Assembly: GCF_036227565.1 (NCBI RefSeq) | Contig: NZ_CP109460.1 | Location: forward strand, 4,278,001-4,342,000 | Direction: 5' to 3' | Origin: Streptomyces sp. NBC_01454 | GTDB lineage: Bacteria; Actinomycetota; Actinomycetes; Streptomycetales; Streptomycetaceae | DNA length: 64,000 bases | Shown here: positions 53,065 to 60,911 of the stretch, piece by piece | Position numbering within the stretch: position 1 is the first letter of the stretch | Layout: the number at the start of each line of letters is the position of its first letter | The notes under the pieces: model-generated | What the model saw: only the letters and a program-made list of their open reading frames with translations | Databases searched by the model: none | What the model was told of the DNA's origin: nothing | Position numbers and translations under genes: made by a program

Positions 53065-54236
53065 TGGGGAACGCGAAAGGCAACCGCCGGCGCTTCGGCT
53101 CGGTGCGTCAGTACCGGTCTGGCCGCTGGACCGCCAGCTACCTGGGACCGGACGGGCAGGAGTTCCGCGCACCTCAGACTTTCGAGACCAAGAAGGACGC
53201 CGAGGTCTGGCTCTCACAGATCGAAGCCGATCTCACGCGTGGGGATTGGCAGGACCCGGACGCGGGTGCGGTGAACTTCAAGGAGTACGCACTCCAGTGG
53301 GTGGGCGAGCGGGGCCTCTCCGCCACCACTGACGAGCTGTACCGGCGGCTCCTGCGGCTGCACATCCTGCCCACTTTCGAGGGCTTGGACCTTGACGAGA
53401 TCACGGCCCCACGCGTCCGTACGTGGCGTACCGAGCGGTTGGCGTCTACGGGTGCGGCTACGACCATCGCCAAGTCCTACCGCCTGCTCAAGGCCATCAT
53501 GGAAACCGCGGTCGACGACGAGCTGATCCGCCGCAACCCCTGCCGCATCAGGGGCGCCGGCAAGGAGTCGTCCGCCGAACGCCAGATCGCCACCGTCGAC
53601 CAGGTCGACGCGCTCGCCAACGCCCTCGGGCCTCGCTGGCGGCTGATGGTCTTCCTCGGCGCGTACGGTCCCATGCGACCGGAAGAACAGGCTGAGCTGC
53701 GTCGTAAGGACGTGGACCTGAACGCGATGACCATTCGCGTCCGCATGGCTGCCCCCGAGCTGACGACCGGTCGCCGTGCGCCTGGAGACACCAAGTCGGA
53801 CGCGGGCAAGCGACTTGTGGTCCTGCCGGCCTTTCTCTGGACCGACCTCCGACGTCACCTCGACTGGTACGCGGAGAAGGAGCCGGAGGGGCTGTTGTTC
53901 GTGGGGGAGAAGGGCAAGCCGTTTCGGCGGTCCTCCTTCGGGCGGAAATGGCGCAAGGCTCGTGCGCTCGTCGGCCTGCCGGAGGGCTTTCGCTTCTACG
54001 ACCTTCGTCACACCGGTCACACCCTGGCGACCAGATCCGGGGCAACCCTCAAGGACACGATGGTCCGCGCCGGCCAGTCGTCGGAGAAGGCCGCGCTGAT
54101 CTACCAGCACTCGGATCTTGAGAGGCAACAGGAAGTCGCGAGCGGGCTGGACGATCTCGTGCGAGCCGCTCGCAGCAAGGCTCGCCAGAAGCCTTCCGGC
54201 GAGCCTTCTGGTGCGGATCTGGTGCGCGACGCCTAG
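53064..54236 (+). CDS. int: Tyrosine-type site-specific integrase
   Basis: A 390-residue recombinase. An AP2-like arm-binding N-terminus (SVRQYRSGRWTASYLGPDGQ) is followed by a SAM-like core-binding domain (residues about 70-170) and a catalytic domain with Arg205 (GPMRPEEQAEL), Lys244 (GDTKSDAGK), YDLRHT with Arg315, GQSS at 337-340 and nucleophile Tyr347 (ALIYQHS). Two canonical histidines are replaced: Tyr312 before DLRH and Gln338 in the GH position; a subfamily of actinobacterial integrases carries the same changes. Its last codons contain a pair of arm-like repeats. It ends 51 bp from the tRNA it targets. Confidence 0.93.
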   Translation: MGNAKGNRRRFGSVRQYRSGRWTASYLGPDGQEFRAPQTFETKKDAEVWLSQIEADLTRGDWQDPDAGAVNFKEYALQWVGERGLSATTDELYRRLLRLHILPTFEGLDLDEITAPRVRTWRTERLASTGAATTIAKSYRLLKAIMETAVDDELIRRNPCRIRGAGKESSAERQIATVDQVDALANALGPRWRLMVFLGAYGPMRPEEQAELRRKDVDLNAMTIRVRMAAPELTTGRRAPGDTKSDAGKRLVVLPAFLWTDLRRHLDWYAEKEPEGLLFVGEKGKPFRRSSFGRKWRKARALVGLPEGFRFYDLRHTGHTLATRSGATLKDTMVRAGQSSEKAALIYQHSDLERQQEVASGLDDLVRAARSKARQKPSGEPSGADLVRDA

Positions 54237-54331
54237 CCCGGTCTAGACAACAAACAAGGCCCAGGTCGCTGACCTGGGCCTCAACTATGGAGCGGGTGAC
54301 GGGAATCGAACCCGCGCTCTGAGCTTGGGAA
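54208..54331. repeat. att junction 7 of 7 (attR, tRNA side)
   Basis: Left arms CTGGTGCGG at 54208 and CTGGTGCGC at 54219, within the int coding end; core 54249-54331 continuous with the intact tRNA. There is no arm pair on the chromosomal right side, as expected for the attB end. Confidence 0.88.
54256..54280 (-). terminator. tRNA-Gly terminator hairpin
   Basis: AGGCCCAGGTC and GACCTGGGCCT form an 11-bp stem with a three-base loop, eight bases after the tRNA CCA end on the minus strand, followed by a T-rich run. The same stem with different loops is present in the other copies. Confidence 0.85.
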
Positions 54332-54361
54332 GCTCATGTTCTACCATTAAACTACACCCGC
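54288..54361 (-). tRNA. tRNA-Gly (anticodon CCC)
   Basis: A 74-nt gene with acceptor stem GCGGGTG/CACCCGC, D arm, anticodon stem TGAGC/GCTCA around loop TTCCCAA (anticodon CCC), T arm GCGGG TTCGATT CCCGT and encoded CCA. It is the only complete copy. Its 3' half is the integration target of all modules in the window. Confidence 0.96.
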
Positions 54362-54620
54362 GTAATCCCGCCTCGTATCGAGGGCGGATCATCGCCGCAC
54401 ACTCTACCCCATCGCCGCCTCGCGGTGCATTTGGCGTGCCCGGGTGGGGTGTCGGGGTGTGGTGCCGGGGGGTGTGTTGCGGGTGACGGCCGGGGTGGGA
54501 TGTGGGTGCGGGGTGCGGGAGTTGAGGCGTACGGTGGGGCGTCGGAGTGCCGCCTTCGAGGGCGCCCAGTTCATCCCCTAATGTGGCTTTTGTTGTCCAC
54601 GCAGTTGGGAGAGGGACTTG

Positions 54621-54779
54621 ATGGAGCGCACCGTCGTACGTTGTGCCGAGGGCCACGTGTTCAGCACCGCTTCGTTCCCGATGCAGACCACCGACCGGCT
54701 CGGTCCCGGACGGCTGTTGCGCTGCCCGCGCTGTGCTCGGCTGCGGCACTCGGTGCCCGTCGCGTACGCGAAGCGGTAG
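54621..54779 (+). CDS. Small conserved protein upstream of dcd
   Basis: A 52-residue protein (MERTVVRCAEGHVFSTASFPMQTTDRLGPGRLLRCPRCARLRHSVPV) with CAEGH and CPRC, probably a zinc-binding fold. ATG has GGGAGAGGGA upstream. Common hypothetical protein in Streptomyces; short Gly/Arg-like repeats (GATCGGTAGT) follow its stop. Confidence 0.65.
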   Translation: MERTVVRCAEGHVFSTASFPMQTTDRLGPGRLLRCPRCARLRHSVPVAYAKR

Positions 54780-54971
54780 TGAGCGATCGGGAGCCATCGG
54801 TAGTGGCCGGTAGCGATCGGTAGTGATCGGTAGAGCGGCAGCGGCGAGCAGAAGAAGCCGGCGGAAGTAACAGGCAGAAGCGACGTGGAGTGGTTGAGGG
54901 TCCGGTCTCCCTGGTGGGGGCCGGGCCCTCGTCGTGTGAGGGGGGTCGGGCGGGCGCGTATCCTCGTCCTC

Positions 54972-55547
54972 GTGCTTCTCTCAGACAAGGACATCCGGGC
55001 CGAGATCGACGCTGGTCGGGTGCGCATCGACCCCTATGACGTATCGATGGTGCAGCCGTCCAGCATCGACGTGCGGCTCGACCGCTATTTCCGGGTGTTC
55101 GAGAATCACCGCTATCCGCACATCGACCCCGCCGTCGAGCAGAGCGACCTGACCCGTGAGGTCGTGCCCGAGGGCGATGAGGCGTTCATCCTGCACCCGG
55201 GCGAGTTCGTGCTGGCCTCGACGTACGAGGTCGTCACGCTGCCTGATGATCTTGCGTCCCGGCTCGAGGGAAAGAGCTCGCTGGGGCGGCTGGGGCTGCT
55301 GACGCACTCGACCGCCGGATTCATCGACCCGGGGTTCAGCGGTCATGTGACGCTGGAGCTGAGCAATGTCGCCACGCTGCCGATCAAGCTGTGGCCGGGC
55401 ATGAAGATCGGGCAGCTGTGCATGTTCCGGCTGACCTCGCCGGCCGAGCACCCGTACGGCAGTGCGAAGTACGGCTCCCGCTACCAGGGGCAGCGCGGTC
55501 CGACGCCGTCCCGGTCGTTCAAGAACTTTCACCGTTCGCAGGTATGA
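54972..55547 (+). CDS. dcd: dCTP deaminase
   Basis: A 191-residue enzyme that deaminates dCTP to dUTP for dTMP synthesis. Visible motifs: [57 protein letters not shown] with the catalytic Glu, and [14 protein letters not shown] at the end. Length is exactly as expected. Start GTG at 54972. This is conserved chromosome next to the tRNA. Confidence 0.95.
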   Translation: MLLSDKDIRAEIDAGRVRIDPYDVSMVQPSSIDVRLDRYFRVFENHRYPHIDPAVEQSDLTREVVPEGDEAFILHPGEFVLASTYEVVTLPDDLASRLEGKSSLGRLGLLTHSTAGFIDPGFSGHVTLELSNVATLPIKLWPGMKIGQLCMFRLTSPAEHPYGSAKYGSRYQGQRGPTPSRSFKNFHRSQV

Positions 55548-55627
55548 CACGGCCGCGTCGGTGTGGGGCGCGCTCAACAGGGCGGGCGCGTGGCAGGGCG
55601 TGGACACAGAAGGTCTGAGAGAGATAC

Positions 55628-56137
55628 GTGAGTGACGTGCGGGAGAACCTGACGTACGAGCGGTTCGGCGGGGCGATCCGCGAGCTGGCGCAGACGATCG
55701 CCGACGACGGGTACGAGCCCGATGTCGTGCTGTCGATCGCCCGCGGCGGCGTCTTCGTCGCCGGCAACCTGGCGTACGCGCTGGACTGCAAGAACATCCA
55801 CCTGGTGAATGTGGAGTTCTACACGGGGGTGGGGACCACCCTGGAGATGCCGGTCATGCTCGCGCCGGTGCCGAACGCGATCGACTTCTCGGACAAGAAG
55901 GTGCTGATCGCCGACGATGTCGCGGACACCGGCAAGACGCTCAAGCTCGTCCATGACTTCTGCCAGGGCACCGTGGCGGAGGTCCGCAGCGCGGTGATCT
56001 ATGAGAAGTCGCACTCGCTGGTGAAGTGCGAGTACGTGTGGAAGCGCCCCGACGAGTGGATCAATTTCCCCTGGTCTGTGTTGCCTCCATGTCGTAAGTC
56101 TGGCATACCGATCACCCCGTCGAAGGACGCGCTGTAG
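55628..56137 (+). CDS. Phosphoribosyltransferase with an unusual C-terminus
   Basis: A 169-residue type I PRTase domain protein. The PRPP loop is LIADDVADTGKTL and SIARGGVFVAGNLAYAL precedes it, typical of the Streptomyces protein found beside dcd. The usual end (PWSVxPPVV...GQVLDA) is replaced after PWSVLPP by CRKSGIPITPSKDAL. The replaced end is adjacent to a tRNA-Arg relic, so a recombination junction may have swapped the last codons. GTG start at 55628. Confidence 0.8.
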   Translation: MSDVRENLTYERFGGAIRELAQTIADDGYEPDVVLSIARGGVFVAGNLAYALDCKNIHLVNVEFYTGVGTTLEMPVMLAPVPNAIDFSDKKVLIADDVADTGKTLKLVHDFCQGTVAEVRSAVIYEKSHSLVKCEYVWKRPDEWINFPWSVLPPCRKSGIPITPSKDAL

Positions 56138-56211
56138 AACTCGTTTGAACTGGAAGATCTTCGCTGCTGGTCGGATCCTGTGCGGAGTGATCTTCTGACG
56201 TTAGCAACACA

Positions 56212-56252
56212 CACGCCTGGGTCCCGGTGATCCTCGCTGGGGCCCAGGCGTG
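56212..56252 (-). terminator. Hairpin terminator beside the tRNA-Arg relic
   Basis: CACGCCTGGG and CCCAGGCGTG form a 10-bp stem; on the minus strand a T-rich stretch follows, as expected for the terminator of the tRNA whose 3' part is still present at 56256. Confidence 0.7.
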
Positions 56253-56255
56253 CTG

Positions 56256-56294
56256 TGCGCTCGGCAGGATTCGAACCTGCAACCTTCCGATCCG
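56256..56294 (-). pseudogene. 3'-half relic of a tRNA-Arg (att-type scar)
   Basis: On the minus strand CCGGATCGGAAGGTT GCAGG TTCGAAT CCTGC CGAGCGCA equals the anticodon-loop-to-3'-end part of a tRNA-Arg (CCG or ACG type). The 5' half is missing, so this is an attachment scar, not a working gene. It implies a second integration hotspot at this point, whose element lies to the right. Confidence 0.7.
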
Positions 56295-56483
56295 GGGCCG
56301 TGCGGCGTCCATCCAGGGTCCGCCGAGCGTGTCTCCGGCTCGTTGCTGTGAGCGCCCGTGTGCCGTCGTTGCCGTCAAGGCTGCCTTCACCGGCGTGCCT
56401 TGGCGAGAGGGCGATTGCCTTTCACCGCACCATGTCCGTTGCCGCGGATGCCAGCCTCCACTCCTCTCACTCCGGGCAATCCC

Positions 56484-57041
56484 TTAGGTATCTGCTGGGA
56501 GGCTCGCCTGCCGGCGCCAGACTTCAGCGTATTCCAATGACATGGGCTCGACATTGCGGGCGCCCGCCAAGTAAACCGCCCACCATAGCTCTTCCATGGG
56601 AACGCGCGGCTCCCCTTTGGTGTCGATCCAGATTCTGACATTTCCGTGGTCGTCTTCGGTGGCGTCCCACCAGGACCAGGAACGGAGTTCTGGGTCGAAA
56701 GTGTAGATCCACTCCACAGCCTCCCACGGGCGATTATCCCGAGCTGCGAGATACCGGCTCTTCCCTTCACTGCCGACGGGATCGTCATCGACACCTTCCG
56801 GATGCCCGTTGGTGAGAGCCAAGAACCAAGATGGGAGGCAATCAGGTGCGACATCCTCCTCATCGAAATCTGCCTCACGGGAGATTTCGATGGCTTCGGA
56901 AAGAAGGCTTCGCAAGCGTGCTGTGTATTCTGCGGAGTTGCATGCAGGGGCCACGATCAGAAGTCCCATCAGCTTGATGGGTTCTTGCGTCGGGCGCGCT
57001 CGCAAACGTGATAGTTCATCCGTCGGGTCGTAGCGGTTCAT
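56484..57041 (-). CDS. Probable immunity protein of the Rhs toxin
   Basis: A 185-residue acidic soluble protein (LSRLRARPTQEPIKLMGLLIVAPACNSAEYTARLRSLLSEAIEISREADFDEEDVAPDCLPSWF, later WWDATEDDHGNVRIWIDTKGEPRVPMEELWWAVYLA). It begins 16 bases after the Rhs gene stop, the usual place for a cognate immunity gene. No named immunity family is recognised. Confidence 0.6.
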   Translation of the reverse strand: MNRYDPTDELSRLRARPTQEPIKLMGLLIVAPACNSAEYTARLRSLLSEAIEISREADFDEEDVAPDCLPSWFLALTNGHPEGVDDDPVGSEGKSRYLAARDNRPWEAVEWIYTFDPELRSWSWWDATEDDHGNVRIWIDTKGEPRVPMEELWWAVYLAGARNVEPMSLEYAEVWRRQASLPADT

Positions 57042-57056
57042 GGGTTCCTCTTCATG

Positions 57057-60000
57057 TTAACTGGCATCGATCACTCTACCGGACCCCGGGATTATTGCGT
57101 TCCTGAGCGCGTCGAAGTAATTCCTTCCGTGTTTGGTGTTATCCGGAAGGCCGAACAACCCTGGGCCGTCGGACTGATCGGGCGCAACCTTGAGTGCTCG
57201 GTTCCAGTCTCGGGCACTACCTTCCCACCAGCTGGGTTTACGTTGAGGTAGGGAGTCACGGTCGATTTCGTTGACGAAGGACCTAGGGACATCGAATGCG
57301 ACGATCTGATTTCCCTTGAACGCTTCCGTGTGAGAAATGTCGCCAGTCATGTTGAGGTAGAGGGCGCCACTCCCTGAAAGTGAGACATCCCCGTTTTCGT
57401 TGACCGTGAGACGCATGGTTTCCGGAATCGAAGTATCCTGCTTCCGGTATACCGTTACCGTGCATTCTGGGGCGAGCCCGAGTGGGTCGCTCCATATATA
57501 CGGGTTGTGGACGTAAGTCGCCGGATTGGGTGCAGGGGTGAGCCCGAGTGGATCGGGGGTGGCGTATCGAGCAGTTTCCGGATCGTAGTAGCGATGGAAA
57601 TTGTAGTGAAGGCCGGTTTCGAGGTCGAAGTATTGACCGGGGAAGCGAAGGGGAGTATGGGCGGTGGCGCTCGTATTCCAGGTAGTGGTGCCCCACAGGG
57701 TGGTGCGCGTGCGGGCGGCGATGGTGCCGGCTTCGTCGAGGAGTTCGGTGGGGGTGCCGACGAGGTCGGTAACGATGGCGAAGAAGCGCTGATCGGTCTC
57801 GTGTTGCGGGGCGTGGGATGTGGTGCGGCGTTCGCGCTGGGTCAGGGGGGTGAGCCCCTCGTGGTCCCAGGTGAGGGTCGTTTGCCTGGGGTCTCCGTAG
57901 ACGAGGGTCGTCTGCTCGCACAAGGTTGTGCCGTCCCAGGTGAAGTTCACCTGTTCGGCGATGCTCTGGCAGTCCGGGGTGAGACGTAGTTTGGCGGTGC
58001 GTCGGCCGAGGGGGTCGTAGCAGTAGCGCCAGGTTGTGCCGTCTGGAGTGGTACAGGCGATCAGGCGGTCTTCGGGGTCCCAGGTGTAGTGCCAGGTGTC
58101 GGGCTTGCGGGAGAGGCGGGTCTTCTGACGCAGGGTGGTGCGCCCGGCTGCATCGTATTCGTAGCGGACGGCTCCAGCGCGGTTGATGCGGGTGCCTGTG
58201 AAGGCGCGCTCGCCTCGGGCTTCGGGGGCTGGGTGACGGTCGGGCCAGGTGGCGTGGGTCTGGTTTCCGGCTGAGTCGTAGGCATAGCTCTCGGTCCAAT
58301 TGTGGGCGGAGACGGTGGTGACCCGGCCGACGGCGTCGAGCTCGAAGAGACGGGGGCCATTGAGGTGGTCGTCGATGCCGGTGAGGTTGCCGTCCGCGCG
58401 ATAGGTGTATGCGCGGTGCTGGATGGTTTTGGCGGCTGAGGTGACGTGCTGGTCGGTGAGGCGGCCGAGGGCGTCGAATTGGTTGGCGATGGTGATATCG
58501 CCGAGGGTGCGGGAGAGTTCCTGGCCGCGAGCATCGTGCTCGAAAGCCAAAGTGCGGCCGGAGACGTCAAGCCTCGTGCGCTGCCCGGCTGCGTCGTAGG
58601 TCCAGGCACTCACCGCGCCGGTTGGGGTGGTGCGGGATTTTCGGCGGCCAAGGGCGTCGTAGGTGAAGGTGGTGGTGTGGCCGTTCACCGTCTCGGCAAC
58701 GACTCGGCCGGACTCGTTGCGGGTGTAGGTAAGTTCGCTGTCCGGTCCTGTGATCTGGGTCAGATGGCCGGCGGCGTCGTAGGTAAAGGTGGTGAGTTCG
58801 CCGTTGACGTCCTTGGCGGTTGTGCGGCCCAGTGCGTCGTGGGTGAAGCGGATCGTGTGGCCGAGCGGGGTGGTGCGGGAGGTCAGCCGGCCCGTCGCGT
58901 CCTGTGTGTAGGTCTGAGTGCGCCCGTCGAAGTCCGTTTCAGAGATCAGGCGCCCGGCCTCATCGTACTCGTAGCGCCAGGTCAGGCCCTGAGGGTTGGT
59001 GACCTTCATAAGCTTGAGTTCGGTGTCAAGCACGAACTCGTGGCGTGCCCCGTCCGGGTCGGTGCGCGCTTTCAATTGGTCGAAGTGGCCGTATTCGAAG
59101 GTGGTGACCTGACCCAGGGGGTCGGTGGTGGCAGTGCAATTGCCCTCGCCGTCGTAGGACCAGGCTTCCTGCGTGCCGTCCGGATTGATGCGGGTTGCGA
59201 GCTGTCCTTCCGGGGTCCACCGGACATGGGTGGTGTTACCGAGGGGATCGATGACGGACGTGGCGCGGCCGAACGTGTCCCGGCGGAATGTCGTGACGGC
59301 ACCGAGAGGGTCGGTGACAGTGAGGGGGAGCCCTGCCGCGTCGCACTCGATTCGGGTAGTGCTTCCCAGCGGGTCGCTGACCGAGGTGAGATGACCACGT
59401 TCGTCATAGGTGAAGCGGGTGGTGTGGCCGGTGGGGTCGGTGACGGCGATCCGGTTGCCTTTGGTGTCGTACTCCTGGCGGAGGGTGAGGCCGTCGGGTC
59501 CTGTGATCTCGGCTGGGAGGCCGAGGTCGGTGTAGGTGGCGGTGCTGGTGGAGCCGTCCGGGCGGATGATGGAGACGAGGTGGCCGTCCTCGTCGTAGGT
59601 GAGGTGTGTGGCGTTGCCGAGAGGATCGGTGATCTGCAGCGGGCGGTCGTGGGCGTCGTAGGTGGTGCGGGTGGTGTTGTACAGAGGGTCGGTAACCGCG
59701 ATGACCTGGAGGCGGTCGTTGATGAGGTACCGGGTGGGGAAGCCTTCGCCGTTGGTGCGTGTGGTGGTGCGGTGGCCCGTCTCGAGGTCGACCTCGCCGT
59801 AGGCGAACCGGTTGGCCAGGTGCCCCTCGATGCCGGACTGGGCGGTGCAGCGGTGGCGTTCGTCGTAGCTGTACTCGTAGCGGGAGTCGTTGGAGTCGAC
59901 CCAGGCGGTCATGCGGTGGTCGGTGTCGTACTCGAACCGGGTCACGGCGCCGGTGGAGTTGGTGGCGGTGGTGAGATTGCCGTCCTCGTCGTGGCCGTAG

Positions 60001-60911
60001 GAGCGGATCAGCTGGTCCGAGCCGTCGTCGGCGGCACCGGCCAGGTGCAGGGCGGTGAGGCGGCCGTTCTCGTCGCAGGTGAGCTTGAGTTCGTAGCCGG
60101 CGCTGTGGCGGATCGCGTAGGGGATGCCGGTCTCGTCGGCGTAGTCGAAGGTGATCCGCTGTCCATTGCGGTCCGAGATCTCGTCCGGCAGGGCCAGGCC
60201 GGGGGTGTGCACGGCATCGGCGAAGTAGCGGGTCTGGCCGGTCTCGGGGTCGTGGACGGCCCAGTCGTCCTGGACGGTGCGTATCAGGGGCCAGCGCGGG
60301 CCGTGCTGGGGCAGTACGCGTTCGCCGGTCTCGGGTATCGGGTAGCGCAGCAGCATCCCGGACTCGGTGACGAAGATGACCTCGTCGGCGTCGATCTCCA
60401 GGCGCTGGTCGATGGTGGAGGACCACGACGGCCCGATGTGGCGTCCGATGCGTGTCGAGGACTCGTATTTGCGGGTGAAGACCAGTGGTAGGGCGCCGGG
60501 GAGGGAGATGTCGGTCTGGGTCAGGAATACCCGGCCCGTGGCGAGGTCGACAGGGTCCGTGCCATCGGTGCACATCCCCTTCTCCTGGCGGGTATTGGCG
60601 TTCTCGTGGTCGGCTTTGGCCTGCTCGTGGGCTCCGCCGGACCGGCCGCCGGATTGCCCACCACCGGACGGGTGCCCGCCTCCGCTCGTGCCGTGGGGCG
60701 CGTGCGGCATGTCCTGCTTGCTGTCCTTGAGGTGTTTGCCGAATTCCGCGGCCTGTTTGGCGTCGTTCTCGGCGTGGTTGGTGGCGACCTTCTTCATGCG
60801 CTGACCTGTGCCGTGGTACAGGTCCTCGACGGCCTTGCCCGCGTCCTTGCCGAGGGTCTTGCCCAGCTTTTCGGCGGCGTGCTCCAGTGCCTTGACGATC
60901 GGATTGCTCAT
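57057..60911 (-). CDS. Rhs/YD-repeat polymorphic toxin
   Basis: A 1284-residue protein. Residues 1-60 are a helical amphipathic module (SNPIVKALEHAAEKLGKTLGKDAGKAVEDLYHGTGQ), followed by a His/Gly/Ser linker and DUF6531-like VDLATGRVFLTQTDISLPGALPLVFTRKYESS. Dozens of YD repeats (YDxxGxL/TxxTDPLGxxTxxxYD) run to the Rhs core end RFPGQYFDLETGLHYNFHRYYDPETARYATPDPLGL. After DPLGL the variable toxin tip is about 135 residues (VYRKQDTSIPETMRLTVN, SGALYLNMTGDISHTEAF, QIVAFDVPRSFVNEI). Toxin chemistry is not recognised. Overlaps the WXG-like gene by three bases. Confidence 0.85.
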   Translation of the reverse strand: MSNPIVKALEHAAEKLGKTLGKDAGKAVEDLYHGTGQRMKKVATNHAENDAKQAAEFGKHLKDSKQDMPHAPHGTSGGGHPSGGGQSGGRSGGAHEQAKADHENANTRQEKGMCTDGTDPVDLATGRVFLTQTDISLPGALPLVFTRKYESSTRIGRHIGPSWSSTIDQRLEIDADEVIFVTESGMLLRYPIPETGERVLPQHGPRWPLIRTVQDDWAVHDPETGQTRYFADAVHTPGLALPDEISDRNGQRITFDYADETGIPYAIRHSAGYELKLTCDENGRLTALHLAGAADDGSDQLIRSYGHDEDGNLTTATNSTGAVTRFEYDTDHRMTAWVDSNDSRYEYSYDERHRCTAQSGIEGHLANRFAYGEVDLETGHRTTTRTNGEGFPTRYLINDRLQVIAVTDPLYNTTRTTYDAHDRPLQITDPLGNATHLTYDEDGHLVSIIRPDGSTSTATYTDLGLPAEITGPDGLTLRQEYDTKGNRIAVTDPTGHTTRFTYDERGHLTSVSDPLGSTTRIECDAAGLPLTVTDPLGAVTTFRRDTFGRATSVIDPLGNTTHVRWTPEGQLATRINPDGTQEAWSYDGEGNCTATTDPLGQVTTFEYGHFDQLKARTDPDGARHEFVLDTELKLMKVTNPQGLTWRYEYDEAGRLISETDFDGRTQTYTQDATGRLTSRTTPLGHTIRFTHDALGRTTAKDVNGELTTFTYDAAGHLTQITGPDSELTYTRNESGRVVAETVNGHTTTFTYDALGRRKSRTTPTGAVSAWTYDAAGQRTRLDVSGRTLAFEHDARGQELSRTLGDITIANQFDALGRLTDQHVTSAAKTIQHRAYTYRADGNLTGIDDHLNGPRLFELDAVGRVTTVSAHNWTESYAYDSAGNQTHATWPDRHPAPEARGERAFTGTRINRAGAVRYEYDAAGRTTLRQKTRLSRKPDTWHYTWDPEDRLIACTTPDGTTWRYCYDPLGRRTAKLRLTPDCQSIAEQVNFTWDGTTLCEQTTLVYGDPRQTTLTWDHEGLTPLTQRERRTTSHAPQHETDQRFFAIVTDLVGTPTELLDEAGTIAARTRTTLWGTTTWNTSATAHTPLRFPGQYFDLETGLHYNFHRYYDPETARYATPDPLGLTPAPNPATYVHNPYIWSDPLGLAPECTVTVYRKQDTSIPETMRLTVNENGDVSLSGSGALYLNMTGDISHTEAFKGNQIVAFDVPRSFVNEIDRDSLPQRKPSWWEGSARDWNRALKVAPDQSDGPGLFGLPDNTKHGRNYFDALRNAIIPGSGRVIDAS

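Larger units (their letters stand above)
35485..54248. mobile_element. Module M6: complete pSAM2-like AICE with defence cargo
   Basis: About 18.8 kb from the att core at 35485 to the tRNA-side core. The backbone is in the usual AICE order: NUDIX/GntR regulatory pair, SCO3933-like protein, FtsK-type Tra protein, SpdB and small spread genes, SpdD, RepSA, Xis, Int. Cargo in the left half includes a second GntR-controlled operon, a DUF4297-HerA defence pair and several unknown genes. All backbone frames are open, so it could still excise, replicate by rolling circle and transfer double-stranded DNA. Confidence 0.9.

Noticed and set aside
54780..54880. GATCGGTAGT-type short repeats before dcd as an operator array
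   Set aside because: A few imperfect repeats between a small gene and dcd; no palindrome and no regulator nearby to support it.
58446..60491. Plus-strand open frame of 681 codons over the Rhs gene
   Set aside because: Val/Gly/Glu-rich shadow of YD repeats on the other strand; no domain and no ribosome binding site.
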